A DNA stretch of 64,000 bases from Mya arenaria (lineage: Eukaryota; Mollusca; Bivalvia; Myida; Myidae), in assembly GCF_026914265.1 (NCBI RefSeq), contig NC_069124.1, forward strand, positions 88,923,733-88,987,732. Direction: 5' to 3'. Below the pieces are notes generated by a model, which saw only the letters and a program-made list of their open reading frames with translations, did not search any database and had not been told where the DNA came from. Below are positions 1-11,700 of the stretch, in pieces; the first letter of the stretch is position 1, and every line of letters starts with the position of its first letter. A program made the translations under genes and the position numbers.

Positions 1-783
1 ACATCAGCAAGGTTATGAGCTACAATGTGAGCCCGTAACAAGTCATAATCATTTGCTTGCAAGTCCACAAACAGTGGTTTTATAAATATCAGTACATATA
101 TATTGCGTCAATAATGCCACAACAACTAATTTGAAGCTTTTCATTGACATCATATAACTTGACACACCAGAAGCTGACTGACCAGATGATTCGCCAACAA
201 TATCAATCAGTGCGTCGTATATGTATTCATAGTGTGCTAAACGAATCTATTCTAGAATAACAATCTTGTATCTGAGATTATAGAGGGAGTTTGTCGTTTT
301 GAATCACACTGAAATATGACATAAACCGACAAGATGCGTCAATCAACAATCCTTGATTTTGCGAAACTTAAATCTGACTAATAACACAATATTTACTGTC
401 ATTCAAATGTTGCTTGTTACAAAAATGTGCTTTTTTGTTAAAATAAACATTTCTATTTATTCATTTATTGTTTTTTCTTTTGCGTTTTACATTTTGTTTA
501 AGTCAACCTTTGAACATATTAGCGATTTCCACAACGCAACACATAATCGGTGTCTTAGTAAACTTTCTGTTTGACGACTTCAAACATAAAATTTCATATC
601 AAACTGAAAAATAGAAAATCGGGTCGTTCGAAACACCGGTTCCCTCGAGGTTTTGGCTCGGTCCCTGACGACCTCGAGCGATCGCAGTTTTACTGTATTT
701 GTTTTCCTCCTCACACTCTGGTGCATCGACACTGCGCTTTAACCTGACATGTATCTATTTAGAATACCATTCCTTTTTTGCAC
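1..783. other. Non-coding flank, no gene seen
   Basis: AT-rich sequence with only short open frames lacking splice context or family resemblance. A more GC-rich, CpG-containing patch lies near 625-690. I see no exon, RNA gene or clear repeat here. Confidence 0.5.
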
Positions 784-1097
784 CAGTCAATTGTAACCAC
801 GCCCCCCCCCTCCACCAGGTCCGGGCGTTGACCGGGGATAGCCGGGGAAATGGGTCGTGTATTTACCTTCCAGATGTCCAGGAAGTGCCGGGTTAATGCG
901 GTGGTTTTGTCTTCGCGCCAAAAACAGCGGGGGATGGGCCTTACCTAGGGTCCTTGGGTGCGGGGGAATTTGGCGGGGAGTTTTATCAGGAGTTCGTCCC
1001 CGCAGAGCGGATATTTTACCCGGGCTTGGCTGGACCGAAAATCAAAGTCCCCGCTATTCCCCGGACCTGGGGGGTTGGGCGTGGTTACAATTGACTG
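784..1097. mobile_element. Short palindromic DNA transposon (MITE-like), about 314 bp
   Basis: The ends are inverted copies of each other: the left end reads CAGTCAATTGTAACCACGCC and the right end is its reverse complement. The interior is GC-rich, unlike the flanks, and has no credible coding capacity. A possible target-site duplication TTGCA flanks it (778-782 and 1098-1102), with one extra base on the left side. Terminal inverted repeats, small size and no transposase frame fit a non-autonomous DNA transposon. The superfamily is not determined. Confidence 0.75.
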
Positions 1098-2050
1098 TTG
1101 CATTAGCTATAGAAAAGATCGTAAGTTGTTGAAATGTGTTCATACAATTGCGAATTCGTAGAACCTGAGTGCATGATGAAAAAACTACGGTTAAACAATG
1201 GCTCTTACAATGCGTAAAACTTATTGCATGTTGATTCAAATCAGTTATCCTAGTCTGAACGCAACTTTCTTCGCCACTCATTGGCGATGCACCGTCAAAC
1301 CCTTTCCATAGCCACTTCGTTAGGTCTCGAATCCATTGTTTTAGTAATTCATTAAGCCTAAGCGTAAGATATATGATATATTTACATCAACATTTGGGAA
1401 TAGGTTCAGTAGTATGTATTTGCTTCAAGAACATACACTAAGAGCCCTACTAACCCTACCTTTTGCCCTGAAAATCCCTACTTTTATCCCTATTTTGTTA
1501 TTGGTCACTTTAAAGCATTCGCAGTGTAAAATGGGTAATTACGTCAAATAAGTTATGTTCAATATTATCAAATTTGCCCTTATTTCCTCTATATTTCCTT
1601 CTTACTTCACTAATCACCCTAAAAATGCAAAAACGCAAACTTTATGAAAACATATTGCTTTGCATTAAAACAGTTGGTTAGTATATTACGTTACCTTTTT
1701 TACAAGATACAAAAAACTTTGTTTAAAATTGGGCATATGATAACAAGAAACATTAATTAGCTCAATGAGCTATTTTATGCGTGAACAAAACAAACATTTA
1801 CTAGTATAATATATCGAAACATAACAATGAGCTGGTGACCTGGAAATAAAAGGCATATAGTTTTAAATAGGTACAATATTGGGACAAGTTATCACAAAAG
1901 CCGTTTATAATTATATTCATGTATATAATTGCAAAAAAAGTAAAATGGATTAGAGCACTGAAAACAATGATAACATCAACTAGTTTTCCCGGCTGTATGG
2001 CCAGTCCACACGCGCATTGTTCCTCTTGTTCACATACCACAGTATAAAGT
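1098..2050. other. AT-rich intergenic sequence, nothing recognised
   Basis: No exon with splice sites and no family-like translation. A stretch near 1440-1640, rich in CCCTA-like words, may be a decayed repeat. The open frames here are short and of low complexity. Confidence 0.4.
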
Positions 2051-2059
2051 GGTTAGTTT

Positions 2060-2335
2060 CAGGTGTTTGTGGCGGATCCGTGGACTTGAGGTTACACACT
2101 TAACTATCAATCCAGGGATCGCAGGTTCGATCCCCCCGTCGCATTACTAAAAAAACCTAATCTTCTTCCGGGAGGGACGTTAAATGGGGGGTTCTGTGTG
2201 ACAGTGCTATACACTGGTGCACATTAAAGAACCAGGGAAGCTCCAACCAGGGTTACATTCTGTCTGTGCACTGTGCACTAACCTAAAATGACTAACAATC
2301 TTAACGGAGCACCCGCCGAGGATAAATAAACTTAC
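2060..2335 (+). mobile_element. tRNA-derived SINE
   Basis: A tRNA-like head carries a perfect RNA polymerase III B box, GGTTCGATCCC, at about 2124-2134. It is followed by a body containing GGGACGTTAAAT near 2174 and GTGCACATTAAAGAACC near 2218. Conserved central words of this kind (ACGTTAAA, CACRTTAAAGAACC) recur in molluscan and other invertebrate SINEs. The A box is less clear. The ends are estimated from where the resemblance stops; no target-site duplication was established. Confidence 0.65.
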
Positions 2336-2614
2336 ACACCCAACCCGGAGTACAGTCGAAACTCGTCGACTTTGTCGGGACCTTTAGTATAATTTTATAC
2401 TATACTAACATTATATAGTATATTATACAGTACAAAGTGCATATTTGATTTTTTTTTATATTTTTCAATATTTTTTTTACATATTCGGTATTATAATTTT
2501 TAGTAAGCAATTATAAGATTTTTTTTGATTTTTTAAAAAAAATGTTTGAGTTTGAAAATCCGGTGCCAGTGAACTAAAACGTTAATAGTATACATTTCAA
2601 ACAGCAAATATGTA

Positions 2615-2685
2615 AGTAGCCATAGGCGGTTCCAGGGGGGGGGGGGGCGGACCCGGCGCACCCCCCCCCCCTAAAATTTTCCAAG
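2615..2685. mobile_element. Terminal fragment of a DNA transposon with G-run and C-run
   Basis: GGCGGTTCCAGG is followed by a run of about 14 G and then a run of about 12 C. The word matches, on the other strand, the end-like word CCTGGAACCGCC seen at about 54560 and the related CCTGGAGCCGCCCCTG near 25108. This looks like one end of a dispersed element that has lost its body. The G-run could form a quadruplex. Confidence 0.4.
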
Positions 2686-3186
2686 TATATGTATAAATTA
2701 TTAATATCTTTCCATCATTGTAGATAGCTTTTAAGGTTATGATTTTCGGACTTTTAAAAAAGTGAGCTCAAACCTTGATGTGAATACGTAAAGCAATAAA
2801 AACTTAATTTTGGTTCCGCTTATAAATTTAAATTGTCTGGAATTCGAGTAATCCGAGTTCGAATAATCAAGGTTGGATTTTTCATGATTATGTTATCTAT
2901 ACAAATAACTATGTACTTGATTTGGATCCAAGCTTTTAACACTCAAACTACATGAAAATTTAAAAAAAGGAAACATGTATTTTGAGCAGGCGACACTTTT
3001 CGATGTAGACTACGGGAAACAGTTGGGAATTGGAACTGATTCGACTGCTATTTTCAAAGGATGTGCTCGAAGAGATATGTCGTTAGATTTAAAGCCTGAA
3101 CACGGTAATGTCGTTTTTTTGTGCTCGATTCAGATCCGATTCCGGTTTCCATAGCTCCCAAACTGTAATGGTTTAACCCTCATCCT

Positions 3187-3737
3187 GCCTTCAAAGAAAT
3201 AGTCCGCTGAATTATCATGTGTTTGGTCATTAAAACTTGTTTGGTCCGTCTGAAAACTGGTAAAACAGTTGACTGAGTGTAAAACAGCTTAGATCCAGAT
3301 CAGACGCCGAGTTAGTTCGTCCAAGCTGGTTAACTTTAAAATTACTATGGTCGCGATCGGTATGATAAGGGTCAACACTGTTTATAGCGGTAAGGGACAA
3401 TTTACGAGAGGCAATTCATTTTAACTCATAAAAAAAAATCCCACTATGGCGTCAATTTCTATCTGCTCGAGATGCTAATACATGCGTATAGATCTATGAA
3501 GTAAATGGGTAATTTCGATAAAGTTTTGTTTGTAACCCTAAGCATGCCGATAGCGACCGTAGTGATGTCGTCAACCAGATTGGATCCGGATCAGACGCCG
3601 AGTAACTCGGCGTCTAATCCGGATCCAAACCGTTTAGCAATCCAGTAACATTTTCACCAAATCCGATAATATGAAACAAGATTAACTTAAGAGATCAAAT
3701 ACACGAGAATTCAGCGGAATACTTGCTTAAAGCAGAC
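3187..3737. mobile_element. Diverged inverted-repeat element, about 550 bp
   Basis: The word TCCGCTGAATT near 3203, with diverged sequence on both sides, reappears inverted near 3710-3722. Inside lie three copies of a block around ATCAGACGCCGAGT (3291-3312, 3580-3603, and inverted at 3605-3628). No protein is encoded. It fits an old non-autonomous transposon; the boundaries are approximate. Confidence 0.5.
3580..3628. repeat. Near-perfect palindrome with 24-nt arms
   Basis: Arms 3580-3603 and 3605-3628 are reverse complements with a single mismatch and a one-base spacer. The core word is ATCCGGATCAGACGCCGAGT. The structure could extrude as a cruciform or a transcript hairpin. A direct copy of one arm lies at 3291-3312. 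Confidence 0.85.
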
Positions 3738-3922
3738 ACTTTCACTCGGTGTCACTGAACAAACATTAAAGTTTGCCCAATAACTGTATGAATTACTTTT
3801 TCAATTTTACCAAGGTCTTTCAATTTATGCGGGGAAAAAAAACTTGATCTATAGGGAGGTGACGATCAGCTTAACGGCGTTACTACGTTACAAAGTGTCT
3901 CTCGCAGTTCAAGCTTTGTAAA

Positions 3923-4751
3923 AACGCCGGGGCGCAATGCTTCTTGCGAAATGCGAAATACTTCATGCTTTTTGCATAATGCTTAATGTTTTTTGCAAAA
4001 CACTTAATGCTTTATGCGAAATGCTTTTTGCGAATTGCTTAATGCGAAATTCTTTTTGCGAAATGCGAAAAGCTTCGATTCAATATTTTTTACCGTTGTT
4101 AGCATAAATTGAGCAGAATCATTTTGTATGAAATGAAAAAAGGAACACATTAATTTGAAAAAATACTTTTATCTGCATGTAATAGAGGTGAAAAATAATA
4201 CGTTTGTTGTGTCTATTCATTAGAATAACATATATAAACACACCAATACAATATAATATTCAGAAACGGTAAAGTAAAGAGGTGTCCTAGAGAAAATATG
4301 GCAGAAAGTCAGTTAGATTGCGAATAGCAAGATGTGCAACTCTGTATATTGCTGTAAACGCGTTAGGTTAGAAAGAGTATCGTTTCTTCCACCGTATAAT
4401 AATATTTATGTAGCAGTATCAGTAGCCTATGTCTTACATCCCATTCACTGCCGGGAGCAGTTCGGAACGTGCACAATATTTCGTCCGATTCAATTTGATT
4501 GTGTTATGCCATATGCGAAATGCTTTTTGGGAAATGATTTTTGTGCAAAATGCGAGATGCTAAATGCTTTTAAAATGCTTCATGCGAAATGCGAGATCCG
4601 TTATTCAGGAGGTGTTACTATATTTAGATTTCACATAGCACGAGCTTCCGTAATTCCGTACCCGGCCATTCGATTGGTCGAAAATGAAACTATTGTTCTA
4701 TATATAGCATTTGCATAACGCATTTCGCAAGAAACATTGAGCCCCGGCGTT
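3923..4751. mobile_element. MITE-like element of about 829 bp with repeat-rich ends
   Basis: The left end, AACGCCGGGGCGCAATGCTT followed by CTTGCGAAATGCG, is matched by an inverted right end finishing AGCCCCGGCGTT, giving terminal inverted repeats of about 33 bp with a few mismatches. Subterminal regions on both sides hold many copies of a GCTTNATGCGAAAT-like word in opposing orientation, a common architecture for non-autonomous DNA transposons. The open frame crossing 4332-4718 follows these repeats and is not credible as a gene. Confidence 0.7.
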
Positions 4752-4784
4752 CCATTGTAAACACATGCAATAGTTTAAGAGCTT

Positions 4785-4913
4785 GAGGCCGTCGCGAAGG
4801 CCTCCGACCCCCTGAATTACCATGAAAACACATGGGGGCCTTAGCGGCCAACATAAGTCAATTTCAGAAGTTACGCCCCCCCCCACTGAGAAACCTGGAT
4901 CCGCCACTGGTAG
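4785..4913. mobile_element. Dispersed-element terminal fragment
   Basis: It ends with a C-run followed by AACCTGGATCCGCCACTGG, the reverse complement of a CCAGTGGCGGATCCAGG-type transposon end. It abuts the 829-bp element. Only a fragment is visible, so the family is not assigned. Confidence 0.4.
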
Positions 4914-4969
4914 CATTATGTACATGGGAATTACACAATGGTATAGTGATGTGTAGTTGGTAAACATGT

Positions 4970-5620
4970 TATAATTAATCTAGCTTGCTAGAAAAAAATC
5001 TTTGGAAAGTATTGCTAAGAGGAGGTATTTAATTTATCAAGTATTAAATTGAAATTGAACTAGATGATGCTGGTATTATTTTTTATTGTTTTATTTTTTA
5101 TTTTTTTTTTGAATGAAAGAAATTCTACTTGGTGAATAAAGGGTGTAATAAAAGAAATGTTTCAAGTCAACAATTTTATTGGAATAACAAATTTTTTGAT
5201 AAAAATGCATACAAATATAAGAAGGTACTTACTTACCGTACAAAATACGGTGTTATTATGTAACAGCTTCACATTGTGATAAATTGGTAATAAAACACAA
5301 GTTATAAGTGTCTCGTTCACATACATGTATTTTTTCAAACTTTGTTCAAATATATTTATTTACATACTTTCATTTAACAAATACCAAACAGCAACAGGAA
5401 CATTCTCATTGAGACATAATATTGTAGTTTTAGTAGCCGTAAATTATTCAGTTTTCAAACGCGTTGCTAAAGCTCTTCGGCAAAATCGAGCAGTAGTGTG
5501 GCAATTAACGGCAGAGCTCTGATTTGAACTTGTGATGATGTTTTATTAATGTTTCAAACATATGTTAAAATTTCACACAGACGTAATTGGTTTATGTGTG
5601 AACGAGTCCCTTAAAGTACA
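4970..5620. other. AT-rich spacer, no gene seen
   Basis: Long A/T runs (for example around 5080-5110) and only short open frames. No exon or repeat family is recognised. Confidence 0.4.
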
Positions 5621-5625
5621 TTTGT

Positions 5626-6187
5626 ATTCTGCAATGAACACGTCCATCAGATATAAACATGACAGAAGCCAATGACATTCTGCAATGAACATGTCCATCA
5701 GATATAAACATGACAGAAGCCAATGACATTCTGCAATGAACACGTCCATCAGATATAAACATGACAGAAGCCAATGACATTCTGCAATGAACACGTCCAT
5801 CAGATATAAACATGACAGAAGCCAATGACATTCTGCAATGAACACGTCCATCAGATATAAACATGACAGAAGCCAATGACATTCTGCAATGAACACGTCC
5901 ATCAGATATAAACATGACAGAAGCCAATAACATTCTGCAATGAACATGTCCATAAGATATAAATATGACAGAAGCCAATGACATTCTGCAATGAACACGT
6001 CCATCAGATATAAATATGACAGAAGCCAATGACATTCTGCAATGAACACGTCCATCAGATATAAACATGACAGAAGCCAATAACATTCTGCAATGAACAC
6101 GTCCATCAGATATAAACATGACAGAAGCCAATAACATTCTGCAATGAACACGTCCATCAGATATAAATATGACAGAAGCCAATGACA
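5626..6187. repeat. 51-bp minisatellite, about 11 copies
   Basis: The unit contains AATGAACACGTCCATCAGAT and repeats at exactly 51-bp spacing (marker word at 5641, 5692, 5743 and so on to 6151). Copies differ at one to three positions. Because 51 is divisible by 3, two minus-strand frames stay open through the array (194 and 236 codons); these are by-products of the period. Confidence 0.95.
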
Positions 6188-6189
6188 TG

Positions 6190-7020
6190 GAAAGACGAAC
6201 CAATTGTGTTAACCAGAAACTGCCTATCTGCCAATTTCTGGTACATATAAGTTTCACAGTTTTAGTAAAATAGAAAAAAAACAACAAGACTTTATTGGTC
6301 ACAAGATGTTTGTATGATTTGACTTGGTGGCGTACTTGGTGACATGTCGCATATTCAAACGATTCCTAAAGTCCATGAATACATTCATACTGAGCAGTAT
6401 CATATTGGTCAACAATTCCGAATAATAATACTGTTTAGAATTATTTTTTTTCTGTATTATTTGAAGTAGTGACCTTGTCTTTGAGCCGGCATTTTTCATT
6501 TTCGGTATTGGTCTAGAATTTATAGTCAATCATTTTGAACAAGTTTAATTGATATCCGATGAAACTGTGTTTAAAAGGTTTTCTATGACTTGATCACCTA
6601 GTCTTTTTTTGAAGAACGCCAGCGTTTGTCATACATATATTCAAATGAAACTTGGTGTGCATGTTGCCAGGGACTGTTCGCAAACGCTGAGAAAGACCCC
6701 ATGGCTCTGGCTGTTAATAGGATTGCTTCAAAAATGTAGATAAATCAGTGCACGATATTATTGTGGACGGACAGATGGAAGACGGACATCCAATGAAACA
6801 AGCAAGACGGACATCCAATGGCACATTGATAAATGCAGATACAAACAATATTACTGACACAAATAATACAGGAATGAAAAAACCCTCATATGTTTAGTAG
6901 TAGGGTTCGTCAGAAAAGTCGGCCGCTGTCCATTACTGTGTAATTATAAAGATATGTAAATGACAATATATAATTCATTTGAATGCAAAATGAATTAATG
7001 GTGGTTATGCGAGTTATTGT
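6190..7020. other. Non-coding sequence with probable degraded repeat
   Basis: No gene is recognised. The stretch around 6770-6830, with its repeated GACGGACATCCAATG word, resembles the tail of a dispersed invertebrate repeat but is too decayed to name. Confidence 0.35.
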
Positions 7021-7024
7021 AATG

Positions 7025-7030
7025 TTTATT
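7025..7030 (-). terminator. Candidate polyadenylation signal of the vWA-MIB/HERC2 gene
   Basis: AATAAA on the minus strand, about 475 nt after the stop codon at 7505. It is the first canonical hexamer I noticed downstream; transcript evidence is lacking. Confidence 0.35.
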
Positions 7031-7504
7031 GATTATTCTTACTCTTCGAAAGTTACCAGTTTTTCAAATTATACTTTTGCAAAACGTTTAAAACACTAGA
7101 TAACGAGAGAGTGTCGTCACGCCGGTACACGAATGAGCGAACCTGACAGTACTTGATAACAGCTCATTTCCAGACTTTTTTTTATCAACAATCATTTAAT
7201 GTTTCATTTTAAACCAACTCGAACAACATTTCAAGTTTAAAAAGAAAGAAAGATACTTTAACGAAAACTACAAACGCTTCTGTTTAAAATTACTAGTATG
7301 TGGGTCATCATAATTAGGCATAAAAAGTATGGCACCGGTAGATATGAGCACATGTAAACAATACTTTTATAGTTAACCTGAATATGCGTCATGTATGGTA
7401 CATTTGATGTACACTTAATTACAACTGTTAAGACAATAGTCATGATATGCTTAAATTATCGGCGGAGTTCATGATGCACATTCAACAGAACTCATTTGGC
7501 TGCA

Positions 7505-8735
7505 CTAGTCACGGCCGCCCGCGGCCACGGTGAGACACAGATCCGGTTGTGCGGTACAGCGTTGCATATTTCGCTTGTTCATCTTGGTAGTATATGCTTC
7601 CATCCCCAGGGGGTCGTCAGCGTCCCTAAAGAACACGAGACCCAATATAAATGATAATGAAACAATACCATATTAAGTGGATGGTGAATCAATTTCAGGT
7701 AAAGTCCACGTAACGCCTCGGTGTCTTTGTCGTAAAACATTCACATGTAAGACAAATTTATAAGAGTAGCATTGGTATATCAGAATTAGGTATTTCGTTA
7801 TTGAGAGATGCAGTGACTTGAAATGATAAGCACGTACGATATGACGACGTCGTATAGCCCGCCACAGTTGTAGCGGTAGTTCTGGAGGCGGCCGTTTGGC
7901 CAGCGGACGAGAACGGAACGGTCACGGCTCACGTGCAGCACGTGGCCCACCTGGTCTGGGCCTCCATCCTGCTCCCCGTACGCCCAGTCTGGACCTGTCA
8001 CACGGAAACGGTGTAAATGGGCATACTGACACAGCTCATCAATGGCAGTTCTTTGAACATTATATACCATTTATTGTATCTTATAATTTAGCTTGAAACT
8101 TGGCAAGCCGTTTAGGAAGAAAAATCGTTTTGAATCGAAACAATTAAAGGCAGCGGACGGACAGACATAAAAACTGTGCTCGGACTGAGCTAAGAGACTA
8201 ATGTTTAACCTCTTCTAACGGTGAATCCCGGTCGTATAACGTCATGGCCACGTCCGTTAACCGGTGAGTCGTCCGGCAGCGCTTCATACTTACCCTTTGG
8301 GTTAAAGCAACACTCGTTCTGGTAGCCATTATCCCAACACACACTTACTTGACCTGAAACAATGTCACGTACACATTGGATGCACTTCTTTACACAAACA
8401 CTTTCCATATTGTAGTTAACCGTAGCATATTTAATACAACTACATGTGTGCTTAAATTAAAAAAAAAATGACTGTGTAACAGTATGATATATTTTCATTC
8501 TGATATTAGCTCGCATTTTTATCTTATCACCTCCGCTTTTCAAATGCCCTACGACCGTTCCTCTTCCTGCAACACATGCTTTCGTGCTTTCGTCCATATC
8601 CGGTCCTACGGTCACTCGAGATCCTAGAAGAGGCAGCTCCTTGCGTTCGAGGCGCCAGCTGTCGCCTGACTCCGGTTCGTTTTTCTGGGCCACGTACTCC
8701 GCATGCGCGGTCTCTGCTATCTCACACATGCTCGC
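7505..8735 (-). CDS. Exons encoding tandem MIB/HERC2-like domains and the C-terminus
   Basis: Exons 8735-8531, 8353-8210, 7994-7838 and 7625-7505. The second domain is the clearer one: VIRPGFTVRRGPDWAYGEQD, then VGHVL, VLVRWPNG, YRYNCGGLYDV, which follows the family pattern (GxRVxRGPDWxWGxQDGG, GxV, VxWDNG, YRxGxxGxYDL). The preceding copy is divergent, with GSRVTVGPDMDES, GTVVGHL, VSVCWDNGYQ and GKYEAL. The last exon adds a short tail ending at the TAG at 7507-7505. No RING finger or ankyrin repeats are present, unlike Mind bomb. Confidence 0.8.
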
Positions 8736-11700
8736 CTGGATGCAAAAACAATCCTTTCTTTGAAATATATAGCATGGCAGTTATATTTTTAACGAAATCA
8801 TTTAGAAGTTATAATTAACATTTATTGTAAATAGCGACCTATCTTCTCAAATCATACATTATACATACCAGATCGCGATGCGTCCTGTCCGGAAACAGGG
8901 TTTGCACAAGGTTGCAGAAGACGTCCCTCTGGAAGGCTTCACTCGCCCGGAACATCTGGCACGTGATCTGGCCCGTTATGTACTGCAGTGAACGGAAACT
9001 TGAGCAATATTTAACACAGAGTATATTACATGCGGGGAACATGTCGACTATAGGAGATGTTCTCAATATATGGCTCAATATGATAATTAAGTGTCGAGGA
9101 CATGCTTTATTCTTAAAGATGGTGAAATATTTGTTATTAATTAAAGGTGTTACTTTTACATGAAAAAACTAAGAACACAATTATGACACTTGTATATATA
9201 TATTAGTGAAACTGACGTGGTTATATGTAGATCTGGCAAGCTGTTCCATATCGAGGCTACCCCCGTGACTTTCGTGCACCACCACCTTGGTCTCCGGCAG
9301 CGGCACAGACCCGATCTCCTCGAAGAACACCTAAAACCATAAAACATGGGCTAAACGCTCTTCTTTGCCGCATCACATAAATACGGGGATTGACAAAAGT
9401 CACAGAATTAAATGTTACCATATTTGCTCATAATTTGATAAAACTTACCATATTTGCTCATAATTTGATAAAACCAGTTATATCTAACAGCTGTGCAACA
9501 GACTCTATGGTGACATGCTTTTAAAACAGACACAAGGGTGTAGCTTGTATGAGACAATTTGTTTTCAACGCTGCTCACCATGTCTACCTGTCCTACACCG
9601 GGCACGAGGTGAAGCTGCACCTTGATGGCTTTCCACGGCCACTTCCGGATACTGTCCGTGATCTCCTGTATCGCCGACGCTGTATCGGTGACATTCTGGC
9701 CGGTCCCGCCGTCTACTGGCATGCTATGACTCCAGTGGCTAACATGGCCGGCCGATATGACTATTATTCTGTTTTCCATTATGACGTCATGGACTTGAGG
9801 AAAACTCCTCCCTAAAACAATAATTGCACGGCGTACTGATAAATCTAGGTATTGTAATGTTCGACGGTTAATGAACATTTCGTCGCTAAACTGAATGTTA
9901 CCCTACCTACCTTGGAATGGTGCGAGGCAGTACATTGACAGGGCTAAGGCAGGTAACATGAAACACTCTCCGCCAGGTTTAACAGTGTCTGAAATATGTA
10001 ATACGTTTGATATTAGCGTAACAGGATGCACTCTCTTACTCGTATATTGAAGACAATTTGTTGATTGCGAGGAAGGCGCTCAACAAAGGTATATATTTTT
10101 TATCTTTCGCTATTTAATAAGATTGATCAAGAATTTCGTACAAGTCCTGCGAAAACGAATTTTAAAAAATCATATTACACTGACCAAGGGCCGCCTCGAC
10201 TCGTTTGAGGTCAGTGGTGAGGTGGACGGTGACGGACGTTTCCGTTCCGGTGATCACAAGCGCTACGTACTCCTCGATCCCGAACTCCCGTCGGACCCAA
10301 CCCACGTCTACAATGGACTGTCATGTTTTATAAATACCCTTTTATAAGCAATTTTCTAGTATAGGGTACTGATCGCGGTTCTGGCCATATACGCAGCACA
10401 TGGCGAGTGAATTAGAAATAAACTTGGCCTTAAAATAACTATTTACTACATATTCAAATACTTATTGTGGTCATCGTACATTCCGACCGCTACATCTAGA
10501 TACTTCTCTATGAGTCAATATAGGTATATGGTTACATTCAAGGAATGTTTTCAGAGAACGGCAGACGTGACTCCACTCAGTGCTGGACACGTGACGCGAT
10601 GCATCCACACAGAACACCGTGGCACGGAAACTCCGGGGCAGTCCCTCAACCTTCTTGCCTGCGACACGAAAGAAACGTTGTGGCTCTTGTAATGACAAGT
10701 TGGAACAAGATAAAGAGTAAACTTTCATCCTCTCCCAACCCGCTTTAAATTATATAGTTGTACGTATACTTGTATGTAAGAAGTATGGAAAATATAACAT
10801 GCAATTTTGTGTAACAATTAAGATGATCTTACACTTCAATAACTGCTCTTGCATGTATCCTGTCCAGTGATCGGGAAGATCAGGTACAAGGTCATTCACT
10901 TCAGAGCTAAACGAGCCAAATATAAAACACATGACATGTACGAAAACATTTTTGTTACAACAACATGCACACCTTTATTTTTTTAACATAAACGATGTGT
11001 CAATATGCATAAGTAGATTGAATCTTTTTTTCAAATGTTCGTTTCCTTAAAATCATTTTGTATTACCATATGATTGATGTTTACCTTTGCTGTTCATTTT
11101 CAATATCTGAGATTTTTCCCTTCTCAGCTCGACCTCCAACGGCACCTAAAAGATCTTCCATTTCCAGCGTCTCGCAATGACTAGATGGAAAAGTTACATC
11201 AACACCAGTTTCGGTTCCGAAAGGCGAACTGCGACCGGAAGAGACGATGGAAGGTATTGGGGAACTACTGGTGCTGCTCCGGTCTTCTTCCGGCTCCAGA
11301 CCATTTTCTACGCTCTCATACAAACTACGAGCAAACTCCGACATCTCGCCTTCCCCCCTGCCAAGTATTCTTGAAGTTGACGAGTCAGGACGTTTAAAGG
11401 GGAACATTTCAAAACGTTCGTGTAGTCTTCTTCGAAACTCAGAAGGTGGAAGGGAAAAGTCAATACTTTCGCTCGCCACATTAAACATATCGAACCATGT
11501 CTCGGCGGGTGATACATGTGTTTCTATTGCACTGTTACCTGTAATTGTGGTATTTTCGTTTTCTGCATTTTCTTCCTCACCACTACAGTTTGCATTTTCC
11601 TTAATGTTAGATATCACTTCACTTTCTGGTTCTCTGCCTTCGTTTTCCTTTAATTCATGAAGCACTATAATTCTGTTATCATCTTCGGTCCTTGTAACCT

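Noticed and set aside
4332..4718. 128-codon plus-strand frame
   Set aside because: It ends in the subterminal repeats of the 829-bp inverted-repeat element and has no family resemblance.
5573..6302. Minus-strand frames of 194 and 236 codons (MDVFIAECYWLLSCLYL repeats)
   Set aside because: They are the 51-bp minisatellite read in two frames; both frames being open at once shows that the period, not selection, keeps them open.
9549..9815. Plus-strand 88-codon frame
   Set aside because: Shadow of the minus-strand vWA exon 9811-9588.
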